From the NCBI RefSeq assembly GCF_013009555.1, contig NZ_CP046176.1, positions 5,561,489 through 5,625,488 on the forward strand: a stretch of DNA of 64,000 nt. The letters are read 5' to 3'. Below, one piece after another: positions 32,152 through 42,891 of this stretch. Position 1 is the stretch's first letter. Every line of letters starts with the position of its first letter. The translations under genes were made by a program, and so were the position numbers. The notes under the pieces are model-generated. The model had not been told where the DNA came from and made no database searches. It saw nothing but the letters and a program-made list of their open reading frames with translations. The stretch comes from Phocaeicola dorei. Lineage in GTDB: Bacteria; Bacteroidota; Bacteroidia; Bacteroidales; Bacteroidaceae.

Positions 32152-33768
32152 ATGAAAAAGTTTAGTAAGATTTTGATGTCCGGGCTTGCAGCATTGTGTT
32201 TGTGGGCATGCTCAGATGAGGCAAATGTGTCTCAGCCGGCCAATGCTGAGAATGATGTATATGTGGAATTCGGGGTGCAACTGATGCAGGGAAGCAGTTC
32301 AAGGAGCACGACAACAGATGGTGAGGATGGAAACGGAAGCAATTCTACTGGCGGTGCTGAAGTGGGCAAGAATTATGAGAATAGTGTCAAGGAGATATTG
32401 TTGGTGCTGACAAAGGCTGACGGATCTCTCATTGTCAGTCAACGTCTGGATGTGGAACCTAAAGAGGATGGAAAATACCCCAGACTTGTGACAACTTTGG
32501 ACAGAAGTGCATTGGAGACATACAAAACAGGAGAGATTTACGCTTATGCTTTCTGTAATCCCATTTCTTCTATCAATATCAATGATCTGACCCATAGTAT
32601 TCATACGCTGTCGGATGAACCTGAATTATTAACAGACAACGATGAAATCTGGAAAAAAGACGCTTTCCTGATGTCTAACCACAATTTGGTGAAAGTGGCA
32701 AATTCTACCCCGAATACGATTTGGAACTGGGAACAATATACTGAGTCCAATCGTCTTTCTCTGGGTACCATCTCGGTGGAACGTGCTTGCGCACGTTTTG
32801 ATTTCAAAGCGAGCAGCTATCCCACTACAGAGGCTACTAACACTTATGTGCTGGAGAGCACCAATGGCGTCAAAGTCCTGCTGACTGATATGGTAATGGT
32901 CAATATCAGCAAGAGTTTCTATCATCTGCGCCGGGTGTCTGCTAACGGACTTGCGGATGATATAGACTTGTGTGGACAGGAAACTTCAAACAACTATGTG
33001 GTGGACACGGATGCAAGGGAAAAGAACGGTAATGTCGGAGAAACTTATAAAGGTAACTATTTTTATAATAACTTTTTTGCTAGATCGGTAGCTGAATGGG
33101 AAAATAAATTCACAAAGATATCTTCTTTGACCGAAGAAGACAATGACGAATCTTGGAACACAGGCAATCGCAACGGATACAAAATTTGGCGTTATGCAAC
33201 CGAGAATACCATCCCTGCTCCTAACAGTAATCAGAAAAACGGTATCTCTACCGGTGTGATTTTCAAGGGAAAACTACAATTTAACAAGTCAACTTATGGC
33301 GTAACCGGTGATCAGCCCATTTTTGTATATAACAATGTGTTGTATGGTACTTGGGAGAAAGTGAAAGATGTGGCTAATGCTGCCAACGCAGATGAGAGCC
33401 TGAGAGCCGCTTATGCCCAAATAGGGGAAACACCCGCTGCCGATGCTGAATTTGGCAAAGCAGGATTCACTGTTTTACGCCCGAACGGAAGCGGTGACTA
33501 TGAAATGTATTATTGCTATTGGAACCGTCATAATGACAATAATGATCCTAACCTGATGGGACCGATGGAGTTCGCTGTGGTGCGCAACAATGTGTACAAA
33601 CTGATGGTGAACAAAATTAACGGCTATGGTCATCCTACCTCGCCGGGTCCTAAAGATGATCCCGATCCGTTCGATCCGAACAATCCGGATGAACGAAATG
33701 ACCTCTACATCGAAGTAACCGTAGAAGTGCGTCCTTGGGTGGTCCGCATAAATGACATAGAGTTCTAA
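32152..33768 (+). CDS. Mfa1-type fimbrillin (major or main structural subunit)
   Basis: 538 residues. Lipoprotein signal (AALCLWAC then SDEANVSQ). Fimbrillins of this class are lipoproteins cut by an Arg-specific protease after export, exposing a groove for strand exchange; a fitting Arg lies in QGSSSRSTTT about 30 residues after the Cys. A glycine/asparagine-rich segment follows, then the two-domain beta fold (KEILLVLTKADGSLI, YAYAFCNPISS) and the Mfa1-type C-terminal strand RPWVVRINDIEF. In Porphyromonas the homologue polymerises into the short fimbria. Confidence 0.88.
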   Translation: MKKFSKILMSGLAALCLWACSDEANVSQPANAENDVYVEFGVQLMQGSSSRSTTTDGEDGNGSNSTGGAEVGKNYENSVKEILLVLTKADGSLIVSQRLDVEPKEDGKYPRLVTTLDRSALETYKTGEIYAYAFCNPISSININDLTHSIHTLSDEPELLTDNDEIWKKDAFLMSNHNLVKVANSTPNTIWNWEQYTESNRLSLGTISVERACARFDFKASSYPTTEATNTYVLESTNGVKVLLTDMVMVNISKSFYHLRRVSANGLADDIDLCGQETSNNYVVDTDAREKNGNVGETYKGNYFYNNFFARSVAEWENKFTKISSLTEEDNDESWNTGNRNGYKIWRYATENTIPAPNSNQKNGISTGVIFKGKLQFNKSTYGVTGDQPIFVYNNVLYGTWEKVKDVANAANADESLRAAYAQIGETPAADAEFGKAGFTVLRPNGSGDYEMYYCYWNRHNDNNDPNLMGPMEFAVVRNNVYKLMVNKINGYGHPTSPGPKDDPDPFDPNNPDERNDLYIEVTVEVRPWVVRINDIEF

Positions 33769-33796
33769 ATAAGTACTTATTATACCCTATTAAACA

Positions 33797-34813
33797 ATGA
33801 ATAAGACAACAAGATTCATACATACATTAAGATTGCCGGGCATGGTGCTTTGCACCGTGCTGGCGGTAGCTGCATTGTTGTCCTCCTGCCATGGCATATA
33901 CAATGATCTGGAACCCTGCTCGCAAGGTGTCCGTTTGCGTTTTGTCTATGACTATAATATGGAGTATGCCAATGCATTCCATTCGCAGGTGGACTGTCTG
34001 GCTCTGTTGGTCTATGACGAACAGGGCAACTACCTGGTTACTTATATCGGTACAGGTGACGAACTGAAAGATGAGAATTACCGCATGACCCTCGATTTGG
34101 AGAAAGGTAGTTATCATTTCATTGCATATGGCGGGCTGACTTGTCCGAAAACCTCTTTTTCGTTCAAGGCGGTTCCCGGCATCGGTTCAATCATGCAGGA
34201 TTTGCGTGTAGAGATGCATAATGCCGGACGTGTTTCGGAAACCGATCTGCATCCCTTGTTCCACGGCTCGCTGGACATGAGTGTGGACAATGGCGCTTAC
34301 GAGGAAGCGACTGTGTACCTGATGAAGAACACCAACAACATCCGTGTGGTGCTTCAGCAGATGAACGGCGGCGAGGTGGACGACAAGAACTTTACTTTCC
34401 GTATTACGGATGACAACACCTTGTTTGCTCCCGATAACAGTCTGATAAGCAATGGCGGACAAGTCTATGCTCCATGGGCACAAGGGCAACGTACAGTGGG
34501 AGTGACAGAAGAAGGTGATGAAACAGTGACAGTGGCATACGCCGAGTTTTCTACCTCGCGACTGGTTGCCGGCAATCATACGCGCCTGACCATCACCCGT
34601 AATAGTGACAATGCGCAGGTACTGAACATTCCGCTGAACGAGTATCTGCTGCTACTGAAGAGTGATCACTTCGACAAAATGGGTGATCAGGAATTCCTGG
34701 ACCGTGAAAATAACTGGTCATTGATATTTTTCTTGGATAATAATCACAATTGGATACGTACCCATATTGTTGTCAATGACTGGATAGTAAGAATTAATGA
34801 TGCAGAATTATGA
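33797..34813 (+). CDS. FimB/Mfa2-type fimbrial anchor lipoprotein
   Basis: 338 residues. Signal peptide with lipobox LSSC, then HGIYNDLEPCSQGVRLRFVYDYN, the characteristic opening of FimB/Mfa2 anchors. The middle has YLMKNTNNIRVVLQQM and the end VNDWIVRINDAEL. Anchors end fimbria growth and hold the shaft in the outer membrane. The next gene starts four bases before its stop (ATGA-type overlap). Confidence 0.87.
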   Translation: MNKTTRFIHTLRLPGMVLCTVLAVAALLSSCHGIYNDLEPCSQGVRLRFVYDYNMEYANAFHSQVDCLALLVYDEQGNYLVTYIGTGDELKDENYRMTLDLEKGSYHFIAYGGLTCPKTSFSFKAVPGIGSIMQDLRVEMHNAGRVSETDLHPLFHGSLDMSVDNGAYEEATVYLMKNTNNIRVVLQQMNGGEVDDKNFTFRITDDNTLFAPDNSLISNGGQVYAPWAQGQRTVGVTEEGDETVTVAYAEFSTSRLVAGNHTRLTITRNSDNAQVLNIPLNEYLLLLKSDHFDKMGDQEFLDRENNWSLIFFLDNNHNWIRTHIVVNDWIVRINDAEL

Positions 34814-36057
34814 GAATAAAGGATTGGGGATATACCGTGGCCGTGCTGGGCGTCTGCTTCCTCCTGATGTGCGGATGTGACAGCAGAAGTGATGAGGGGC
34901 TTTCGTTATCTAACGGGCCTGATGCGGTCTATCTGGATATCAATGTCGCCCTGAGAGATGCTTCCGCATCCGGACGTTCTGTTTCCGGACGTGCGGAGGA
35001 AGAAATGTATGGTGAGGTGACGGAAGCCGAGAAGATGCATACGCTGCGTGTCATTCTGGTTCGTCCGGATGGCAGGGTGGAACATAATGTCTATCTTGAT
35101 TTGAAGAATGCTTCTGTGAGCGACCGGTATGGAAAAATCCGCCTGAAGGTGCAGGGCAATGAGGAAAAGACTATTTACCTGCTGGGTAACGAGGGGAGTG
35201 CTTCGGTGGAACTTCCCGCTGTGGAGGGTGAGGTGTCTCGGGTATCCAAAGCTTGGGGCGACTTTAAACCCGGAGACAAATTTCTTGCCAAGGAGCAGAT
35301 GGCAGGGCTTGTGTTGTCGTTTGACAATGTGGGGGCTTTCGATAAAACTCACCCGCTACCTATGAGCGAATGTCATACGGTGATGCTGGATGACGAAGGT
35401 CTGGAACCTGACAATGGGGAGCAGGGACAGACCGGTGAAGAGGGTGAGAAAGTGGTACTGAAAAAGAAGGAGATCACATTGAAACTTACCCGTGCTGCCG
35501 TAAAATTCACGTATGAGATAACGAACAAGAGTAGCCGGGATTACTGGTTGAGTGTAATCAGAATAGATAAGTCGGCTTCTCATGAATATCTTCTGCCTAA
35601 TGGTATGACGTACGATGATGCGGAAAATGTGACTGATTTCCAAGTACCGGCAGCTAAATATACACCGTTTAATCAGCTATACAAGGAGAATAAGAAATTG
35701 ACAGCAAAATCAACGGAGCCGGTCAAACTACCTTCATTCTACCTGTCGGAAGGAAAGTATGAGAATGCCAATGACACATATTCAGATAATACGAATGGCA
35801 ATAATTATAAGACTTCCTACAAGACCGCTATTACGCTGGATACAAAGGATAATAGTGGTGAGGTGTTAGGCGACAGGGCCGGAAACACTTCCTTCGGGGA
35901 GTTCACCTTGGAAAGTTTCTTTCCGAATCTTTCTGCTTTGCCTCGCAATACCCATGTGGTGGTGCGCATCACCATCAATGATGCGAATGACATATCATGG
36001 CAGGTGGATTTGCGTCCATACGGCGAAGTGGTACTTGAACCTGAATTTGGAATATAA
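34810..36057 (+). CDS. Fimbrial accessory/minor subunit lipoprotein
   Basis: 415 residues. Lipobox LLMCGC followed by DSRSDEG. It has the same general layout as fimbrillins: a short linker, EKMHTLRVILVRPDGRVEHN (strand equivalent to the first beta domain), then KEITLKLTRAAVKFTYEITNKS and a C-terminal strand region DISWQVDLRPYGEV. I place it as a minor subunit in the Mfa3/Mfa4-like position of the operon; no closer match can be claimed. It starts inside the anchor gene stop. Confidence 0.75.
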   Translation: MRIKDWGYTVAVLGVCFLLMCGCDSRSDEGLSLSNGPDAVYLDINVALRDASASGRSVSGRAEEEMYGEVTEAEKMHTLRVILVRPDGRVEHNVYLDLKNASVSDRYGKIRLKVQGNEEKTIYLLGNEGSASVELPAVEGEVSRVSKAWGDFKPGDKFLAKEQMAGLVLSFDNVGAFDKTHPLPMSECHTVMLDDEGLEPDNGEQGQTGEEGEKVVLKKKEITLKLTRAAVKFTYEITNKSSRDYWLSVIRIDKSASHEYLLPNGMTYDDAENVTDFQVPAAKYTPFNQLYKENKKLTAKSTEPVKLPSFYLSEGKYENANDTYSDNTNGNNYKTSYKTAITLDTKDNSGEVLGDRAGNTSFGEFTLESFFPNLSALPRNTHVVVRITINDANDISWQVDLRPYGEVVLEPEFGI

Positions 36058-36076
36058 TGAAAATAAGGAGAAGAGA

Positions 36077-39000
36077 ATGATGAAAAATAAAGCGATGCGT
36101 TGTGTTTGGTTGGTATGCGGTCTGTTGATGCTTGCCGTTACCTCGTGCAAGGACGATCTGCTGTACACGGACGGGGAACCTATTCCCGAAGGAGAAACCA
36201 CAATAATAGCACAGGTGGACTTCCGGCCACTGGTGGAGGGGCTTGCGGGCAAATCGCGTACGGCGGGTGATGCTATCAAGTCCATTCAGGATTTGTGTGT
36301 GTTGTTGTATGACACGGAAGGAAATTTTGTAGAGGGACATTCGTTGGAATCGATAAGCAATGCAAACCCGACTGATGGACAGTTTTATGTGAATGAGGTA
36401 ACACGCAAGGATGGGGATGCACCTGATGGTGGCACTATAGCCGAAACGAAAACCCCACAAGCGAATCTCAAATTGACCATTCCTTACGGACGTTATTACA
36501 TCTATGCGGTAGCCAATATGGGAGAGGACTTTAAGAAGGCGGTTCAGGCGCATGGGAAGGAAAATGGTGCTGCAGAGGAGGTTGCAAAGTATAAGACAGC
36601 TATTGCAACGAAAGAAGGATTAAAAAGCATTTCTCTTACTTGGGATGTTGCTGATGTGGCTAAGAACAGTCAGATGTTCGGTCATTTCACCATAGTGGGG
36701 CAAGAGAATAACAGTGAATTGATCACTATCAATAAAAAGGGCATGAAGTTGCATTCCTGGATACGCCGTGCAGCTTCCAAGGTAACGATTGCATACGATG
36801 GCAGTAAACTGGAAGAGGGTGTTTTCATTTATTTGAAATCGGTGACCATAAAGGACATCCCGCAGAATTGTTGTCTGGGACAGGATAATCCTGCAGTTCC
36901 GGAAAACTATCAACCGAAGGATAGGGACGAAGGAGTAAAGCTTGATTTGATAAAAAATGGTGAAACCATAAAATATTATGAAGGTGACACCGAGCCGACT
37001 ATAAGTGATTTTAAGGAAACATACGAAGCCCGTATTACGAAGGGGAAACCTCTATTCGGCAGTAAAGAACAGGGTGAAAACGCATATCATCCCAAAAAGT
37101 TGGCGGATGTGCATACCGAAATTACCAACGCTCTTTATTTTTATGAGAATATGCAGGGTAAGGGTAAAGAAGGTACTCCTAGTGATAAACGTCAGGTGGT
37201 TGCAAATACCCTTAATAAGACCGAACCGACCTATCCTAACGGAGGTCAAGAGAACAATGAAGCATGGAAAGATGCCAAGCCATACGGAACCTATATAGAA
37301 GTGGATGCTTTTTATGTTTCTATCAATGATAAGAAAGTGGGTAGAGGTCCTATCAAGTACCGCTTTATGTTAGGAAAAGATGTGATAACCGATTATAATG
37401 CGGAGCGTAACCATCACTACAAACTGACTTTGAAGTTCAAGGGATATGCCAATGATGCAGACTGGCATATAGAGTATGAAGAACCGGAGCCGGGTATCGA
37501 GGTTCCGAATCCTTATTATATCTCTTATCTTTATAACCGTACGATGAATCTTCCGGTAAAGATTAATACGGGAGGAGGTACACTTACGTCTTTAAAAGCT
37601 GAGATTCTCACGAATAATTGGGCACCGTATGGAACACTTCCTTTGGCGAAAGGTGGGTTGGATTATGCCAGACAATATGATTATGCTGAAAATCCAAGTA
37701 ACTCATCGCTAAATCAACCATGGAATGGATTTCTTTCACTTCGTAAAACTGCTGCCAGAGTTCTAGCTTGTAATCAAGAAGGGAATGCTAAGGATCAGGT
37801 ACCCTCCGGTCTACCAGAAGGAGCAATGGTAAATATCAGTAGCAATAAGGACTATTATGAGACAACAAATAAAGGAGTTCGTAAATATGTAGTGGGAAAT
37901 GGAACACATGAGGAAGCAGACGGTAATTACAGTATAACTGAAAATGACGATCATTTACTTGCTTCTATTCCTTTATATACTCGCGCCAAACAGATGCATA
38001 TTAAAACGGGTTATACAGGAAATAATCCGTATGTGGCTTATCAGCGGCATGCAAAAGTTAAAATTACCGCTACGGTAAAAGTGTCAGACATAGAACATAC
38101 ACTTGAAGAAACTGTCGATATATATCAAGTACGAAGACTTGTGAATCCCAAAGGCATTTATAGAAGCAATAACAAAAATGAGCCTTTTCATGTAACTTTA
38201 TTGCGATTGCCAAGGGAAAATGCAACAGAGTTTATTCCTTTTTCATCCGAAGGACCTTGGAAAGCGTATGTTGTAAATGCACAAACAGAGGCTGATAGAG
38301 GAGATCCCCCTTATACAGATCCTAATCGTGGATTTATCAGTCTTTCTGTTTCAGATACAGAAAATACAAGTCAGGATGAAAAGGGGGTTATACATGGTGT
38401 TACTGGTTCGGATATTAAATTTGATATTAATTTTAATGGAACAATAGCAGCGGATGCCCCCAATAGGAATGCGATAGTGCGTGTGGAATATCATAATTAC
38501 ACCTGCGAACATCTTATTTTCGTGCACCAAGGAAACCGGCCGCAGAAGTTGTTATCCGACAAGCCGGCATGGCATGTGTCGAATCTGGTCAGCAAGAATA
38601 GGGAAGCTTCTAATCCGTTGGATGAAGGCTCTTTGTTTAAATATAAAAATCTTGATCAGCCTATTGCTGCAAAGAATCAGTATTCCAGTAAGATTCCAAT
38701 GATAGATGTAACCTCCAAGGATTTCCCTGATCCTGTATCAAATCAGAATAGGTATGAATTGGTAGGTGGTGAAATCAAGAAGTGGATGGAGATAACAAAT
38801 CAGCCTGCAAATAATAAAGAGGCTTCTTGGGGGCTTGACTTGACGAGTACTCGTATTGCTCAAATAGAGGATTATGAGGCATTGTTTGAAAACGAAATGA
38901 TTGCGCAAGGTTATGGTGTGCTTTATGGGGATGAATCTACGGAACCCAAAACAAACATTGTGGATGCATACGGATATCAAGAAGATCAAGCATATTACTT

Positions 39001-39409
39001 CGGTGGAAGTGCTATAAAAGACCGTGGAATACGTGGATGCTTTGTTTATAATAGAAATACGGGTAATCATATCTTTCTTCCGGTGGGGGCTTCCGGATAT
39101 GGTCATAGAAAAGCTAAAGAAGGAAATGGAGTTCTGCGTTATTCTTGCGGGCAAACTCAGATATTCCCAACGAATCCTAATGGATTCTATACTGATGCAT
39201 CTACCGCTCCGTTATTTTATGACCTCTATATGCGGCCCGGTGCTATTTATTGGACAGAGGATGTTACTGGAACAGGAACATGGGGAACGACTGTAGGTTG
39301 GGATATTAATTATTTTACATTTGACTTTAACAGAATATATGAGGCTAATGTGTTTAATGGAAATAACAGTGACGCCTGCTTCATCCGTTGCGTAGAAGAT
39401 CCAAATTAG
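36077..39409 (+). CDS. Large fimbrial tip-type lipoprotein (DUF4906-like)
   Basis: 1,110 residues from the ATG at 36077, which starts a lipoprotein signal (LLMLAVTSC, then KDDLLYT); an open frame extends upstream through the previous gene and is rejected. The N-terminal half repeats the fimbrillin pattern (QDLCVLLYDTEGNFVEGHS, GRYYIYAVANMG, WIRRAASKVTIAYDGSKL). From about residue 480 on there are further beta domains, including NPYYISYLYNRTMNLPVKIN and VDIYQVRRLVNPKGIYRS, then a C-terminal domain with YGVLYGDEST and DINYFTFDFNRIYEANVF. Length and place at the operon end fit a tip adhesin. Base composition drops in the second half, suggesting a variable, possibly exchanged, adhesin part. Confidence 0.78.
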   Translation: MMKNKAMRCVWLVCGLLMLAVTSCKDDLLYTDGEPIPEGETTIIAQVDFRPLVEGLAGKSRTAGDAIKSIQDLCVLLYDTEGNFVEGHSLESISNANPTDGQFYVNEVTRKDGDAPDGGTIAETKTPQANLKLTIPYGRYYIYAVANMGEDFKKAVQAHGKENGAAEEVAKYKTAIATKEGLKSISLTWDVADVAKNSQMFGHFTIVGQENNSELITINKKGMKLHSWIRRAASKVTIAYDGSKLEEGVFIYLKSVTIKDIPQNCCLGQDNPAVPENYQPKDRDEGVKLDLIKNGETIKYYEGDTEPTISDFKETYEARITKGKPLFGSKEQGENAYHPKKLADVHTEITNALYFYENMQGKGKEGTPSDKRQVVANTLNKTEPTYPNGGQENNEAWKDAKPYGTYIEVDAFYVSINDKKVGRGPIKYRFMLGKDVITDYNAERNHHYKLTLKFKGYANDADWHIEYEEPEPGIEVPNPYYISYLYNRTMNLPVKINTGGGTLTSLKAEILTNNWAPYGTLPLAKGGLDYARQYDYAENPSNSSLNQPWNGFLSLRKTAARVLACNQEGNAKDQVPSGLPEGAMVNISSNKDYYETTNKGVRKYVVGNGTHEEADGNYSITENDDHLLASIPLYTRAKQMHIKTGYTGNNPYVAYQRHAKVKITATVKVSDIEHTLEETVDIYQVRRLVNPKGIYRSNNKNEPFHVTLLRLPRENATEFIPFSSEGPWKAYVVNAQTEADRGDPPYTDPNRGFISLSVSDTENTSQDEKGVIHGVTGSDIKFDINFNGTIAADAPNRNAIVRVEYHNYTCEHLIFVHQGNRPQKLLSDKPAWHVSNLVSKNREASNPLDEGSLFKYKNLDQPIAAKNQYSSKIPMIDVTSKDFPDPVSNQNRYELVGGEIKKWMEITNQPANNKEASWGLDLTSTRIAQIEDYEALFENEMIAQGYGVLYGDESTEPKTNIVDAYGYQEDQAYYFGGSAIKDRGIRGCFVYNRNTGNHIFLPVGASGYGHRKAKEGNGVLRYSCGQTQIFPTNPNGFYTDASTAPLFYDLYMRPGAIYWTEDVTGTGTWGTTVGWDINYFTFDFNRIYEANVFNGNNSDACFIRCVEDPN

Positions 39410-39430
39410 TTTCTTTTTAGGCAAATATAA

Positions 39431-39479
39431 ACAGGACAATCGATCCAAAGTTGCTGGAACTTGGATTCGATTGTCCTGT
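39431..39479. terminator. Long hairpin after the fimbrial operon
   Basis: Arms 39431-39451 and 39459-39479 pair over about 21 bp with two single-base bulges (outer part ACAGGACAATCGA / TCGATTGTCCTGT). No clear T-run follows, so a rho-independent role is only likely from position 22 bp after the last stop. Confidence 0.55.
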
Positions 39480-39603
39480 ATGTTGTTCATGTACGTGCGT
39501 GAATGTTTGCAAATATTTCTGGTGACGCTCTTCTCTTAAAGTTTCATTTTCTGCTGCCACTGCTACCACCCTATGTGTAGGGTGTTCTTGAAAACTACCG
39601 GGA

Positions 39604-40110
39604 TTAACGATGCAGCACATTTACAATTTCCACCACATACATCTTGTGAAAACCACCGTGCGATTCCCCGTACCATCGGTCTGTAATGCTCTTGTCGATA
39701 AAGTTTCTGGGCTTGATCAGGTCGGCATACAATTTCTTGCATTCAAAAGTCAGCCGCGCCTGCTCAAAAATAATGCTCCCGTTCTCGGTGAACAAGGGAG
39801 ATAGTCCTGTCGCTTTTACTTTATCCATGTCACGTCCCGATTTGGAACCGCATATTTTATGCACTTCTTTATGCTCTTTACCTAGAAAAGAGAGAGTGAG
39901 ATAGTCATTCTGCTCTATAAAGTCGAATGTATAACGCTCGGGGCGGATAAAGATAAAGGCTACCGGACGGTTCCATAGAAATCCTGCACCTCCCCAGTTT
40001 GCCGTCATGGTGTTGAATTTGTCTTTGGTACCGGCGGTTACCAACATCCATTCCTTGCTGATTGTCTCAAACAGATTGTCAGTCAGTTCGTTTACTTTTA
40101 TTTCTTTCAT
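39604..40110 (-). CDS. Flavin reductase family protein (FMN-binding split barrel)
   Basis: 168 residues, no signal. FMN-binding split-barrel blocks: WMLVTAGTKDKFNTMTANWGG (binding of the phosphate and ring), PVAFIFIRPERYTFDFIEQND, LTLSFLGKEHKEVHKICGSKSGRD. The group includes NAD(P)H:flavin reductases and related electron-transfer proteins; the partner is unknown. Diverges from mutS with paired -7 boxes in the 119-bp gap. Confidence 0.85.
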   Translation of the reverse strand: MKEIKVNELTDNLFETISKEWMLVTAGTKDKFNTMTANWGGAGFLWNRPVAFIFIRPERYTFDFIEQNDYLTLSFLGKEHKEVHKICGSKSGRDMDKVKATGLSPLFTENGSIIFEQARLTFECKKLYADLIKPRNFIDKSITDRWYGESHGGFHKMYVVEIVNVLHR

Positions 40111-40133
40111 TGTTTCCGTATTTTTAGCTAGTA

Positions 40134-40141
40134 CAAAGATA
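40134..40141 (-). promoter_or_regulatory. -7 box of the flavin reductase gene
   Basis: TATCTTTG on the minus strand, 23 bp upstream of the ATG at 40110. Confidence 0.65.
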
Positions 40142-40184
40142 TAATTTTTTTCTTTTACTGTTTCAGATTAAATTTGCTAATTAT

Positions 40185-40192
40185 TATCTTTG
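40185..40192 (+). promoter_or_regulatory. -7 box of mutS
   Basis: TATCTTTG, exact TAnnTTTG match, 37 bp upstream of the GTG start of mutS. Confidence 0.65.
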
Positions 40193-40229
40193 CGAGAAAT
40201 ATTAATTTAAAAAAAGAAAGGACGATACA

Positions 40230-42842
40230 GTGGCAAATGATGTAGTTTTAACCCCGATGATGAAGCAGTTTTTTGAGTTGAAAGCAAAGCATCCCGATGC
40301 GATTATGCTATTCAGGTGCGGGGATTTTTATGAAACTTATTCAGAAGACGCTATTGTTGCCTCAGAGATTTTGGGTATTACGCTGACCAAGCGGGCCAAT
40401 GGACAGGCAAAGAGCGTAGAAATGGCCGGCTTTCCTTTCCATGCATTGGACACGTATTTGCCCAAGCTGGTACGTGCCGGTAAGCGGGTGGCCATTTGTG
40501 ACCAATTGGAAGATCCCAAGATGACTAAGAAATTGGTGAAGCGCGGTATCACCGAATTGGTGACCCCGGGTGTAGCCATCAATGACAATGTTCTTTCTTA
40601 CAAAGAAAATAATTTTCTGGCTGCCGTTCATTTTGGGAAAGCTAGTTGTGGTGTGGCCTTCCTTGATATCTCTACCGGTGAATTCCTTACCGCAGAGGGG
40701 CCTTTTGACTATATAGACAAGTTATTAAATAATTTCGCCCCCAAAGAGGTGCTTTTCGAACGTGGTAAACGGGGGATGTTTGAAGGAAATTTCGGAAGCA
40801 AGTTTTTTACTTTTGAGTTGGATGACTGGGTGTTTAATGAAAGTTCCTCGCGCGAGAAGCTGTTGAAGCACTTTGAGACCAAGAACTTAAAAGGTTTCGG
40901 GGTGGAGCATCTTAAGAATGGTATTGTAGCTTCGGGCGCTATTTTGCAATACCTCAATATGACGCAGCATTATCAGATCGGTCATATTACTTCTCTTTCC
41001 CGTATAGAGGAAGACCGTTATGTGCGTCTGGATAAGTTCACGGTACGGAGCTTGGAACTCATAGGTAGCATGAATGAGGGCGGAACCAGTCTGCTGGATG
41101 TGATCGACCGCACTATCAGTCCTATGGGAGCCCGTCTGCTAAAACGCTGGGTAGTCTTTCCGTTGAAAGATGAGAAGCCTGTCAATGAGCGTCTGGATGT
41201 AGTGGAATACTTCTTCCGCGAGCCGGATTTCAAAGAGTTCATAGAAGAGAAACTACATCTGATAGGAGATTTGGAACGTATTGTTTCGAAAGCTGCCGTA
41301 GGACGAATCTCTCCACGCGAGGTGGTGCAACTTAAAGTAGCTTTGCAAGCCATCGAGCCGATTAAGAATGCCTGTTTGAATGCGGATAACGGGAGTCTCC
41401 GCCGTATTGGGGAACAACTGAATTTATGTCTGTCTATCCGTGAAAAGATAGCGAAAGAGGTTAAGAATGATCCTCCTTTGCTGGTGAATAAAGGTGGTGT
41501 GATAGCAGACGGGGTGAATGCAGAACTGGATGAACTACGGCAGATAGCTTTTTCCGGCAAGGATTATCTGCTTAAAGTACAGCAACGTGAAAGTGAGCTG
41601 ACCGGCATTCCCAGCTTGAAAATTGCTTATAACAATGTGTTTGGTTACTATATTGAGGTGCGTAACACGCATAAGGACAAGGTACCTGCCGACTGGATCC
41701 GTAAACAGACACTGGTGAATGCGGAACGCTATATTACTCAGGAACTGAAAGAATACGAAGAAAAGATCTTGGGTGCCGAAGATAAGATTTTAGTACTTGA
41801 AACAAAGCTCTATAACGAATTGGTGATCGCTTTGGCAGAGTTTATTCCCGCCATTCAGATTAATGCCAATCAGATTGCCCGTTTGGACTGCCTGCTGGCT
41901 TTTGCGAATGTGGCGAGAGAGAACAATTATATCCGTCCTGTTGTGGAGGACAGTGAGGTGATTGACATCAGGCAAGGCCGTCATCCTGTCATCGAGAAGC
42001 AGCTTCCGGTAGGGGAGAAGTATATTGCCAATGATGTCTTTCTGGACTCGGAAACCCAGCAAATCATTATCATTACCGGTCCCAATATGGCGGGTAAGTC
42101 GGCTTTGCTACGCCAGACTGCGCTGATTACCTTGTTGGCGCAGATGGGTAGTTTTGTTCCTGCCGAAAGTGCGCGGATCGGTATGGTGGATAAAATATTC
42201 ACCCGTGTGGGAGCCAGCGATAATATTTCTGTGGGCGAATCTACCTTTATGGTTGAAATGAATGAGGCGGCAAATATTTTGAACAACCTTTCTAGCCGCA
42301 GTTTGGTGCTGTTTGATGAGTTGGGGCGCGGAACCTCCACTTATGATGGTATTTCCATTGCTTGGGCTATTGTGGAGCATATTCACGAGCATCCTAAAGC
42401 CAAGGCACGTACACTGTTTGCCACTCATTATCATGAGTTGAACGAGATGGAGAAATCTTTCAAGCGCATCAAGAATTATAATGTATCTGTGAAGGAGATA
42501 GATAATAAAGTGATTTTTCTGCGCAAACTGGAACGTGGCGGCAGCGAACATTCTTTTGGTATTCATGTGGCAAAGATGGCAGGTATGCCGAAAAGTATTG
42601 TGAAGCGTGCCAATGATATTCTGCATCAACTGGAAACGGACAACCGCCAGCAGGGCATTGCCAAGCCTACGGCTGAGATAGCGTCCGGCCGGAGCGGAAT
42701 GCAGCTCAGCTTCTTCCAGTTGGATGATCCGGTATTGGGTCAGATACGGGATGAGATTCTGAATTTGGATGTCAATAATCTGACCCCTCTTGAAGCATTG
42801 AATAAGCTGAATGATATCAAGAAGATAGTAAAAGGCAAATAA
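40230..42842 (+). CDS. mutS: MutS, DNA mismatch-recognition ATPase
   Basis: 870 residues, full length. It binds mismatches and starts repair with MutL. Mismatch-contact motif GDFYETY near residue 33 (Phe and Glu of FxE), connector and core, clamp, then ATPase: Walker [26 protein letters not shown], Walker [16 protein letters not shown], and [12 protein letters not shown]-terminal helix-turn-helix with [10 protein letters not shown]. The start is a GTG; the two ATGs just after it are out of frame. Own promoter upstream. Confidence 0.96.
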   Translation: MANDVVLTPMMKQFFELKAKHPDAIMLFRCGDFYETYSEDAIVASEILGITLTKRANGQAKSVEMAGFPFHALDTYLPKLVRAGKRVAICDQLEDPKMTKKLVKRGITELVTPGVAINDNVLSYKENNFLAAVHFGKASCGVAFLDISTGEFLTAEGPFDYIDKLLNNFAPKEVLFERGKRGMFEGNFGSKFFTFELDDWVFNESSSREKLLKHFETKNLKGFGVEHLKNGIVASGAILQYLNMTQHYQIGHITSLSRIEEDRYVRLDKFTVRSLELIGSMNEGGTSLLDVIDRTISPMGARLLKRWVVFPLKDEKPVNERLDVVEYFFREPDFKEFIEEKLHLIGDLERIVSKAAVGRISPREVVQLKVALQAIEPIKNACLNADNGSLRRIGEQLNLCLSIREKIAKEVKNDPPLLVNKGGVIADGVNAELDELRQIAFSGKDYLLKVQQRESELTGIPSLKIAYNNVFGYYIEVRNTHKDKVPADWIRKQTLVNAERYITQELKEYEEKILGAEDKILVLETKLYNELVIALAEFIPAIQINANQIARLDCLLAFANVARENNYIRPVVEDSEVIDIRQGRHPVIEKQLPVGEKYIANDVFLDSETQQIIIITGPNMAGKSALLRQTALITLLAQMGSFVPAESARIGMVDKIFTRVGASDNISVGESTFMVEMNEAANILNNLSSRSLVLFDELGRGTSTYDGISIAWAIVEHIHEHPKAKARTLFATHYHELNEMEKSFKRIKNYNVSVKEIDNKVIFLRKLERGGSEHSFGIHVAKMAGMPKSIVKRANDILHQLETDNRQQGIAKPTAEIASGRSGMQLSFFQLDDPVLGQIRDEILNLDVNNLTPLEALNKLNDIKKIVKGK

Positions 42843-42891
42843 ATGCCTTCATTTTTCATTAACCATTAATTACTAACCATTAATCATTATC

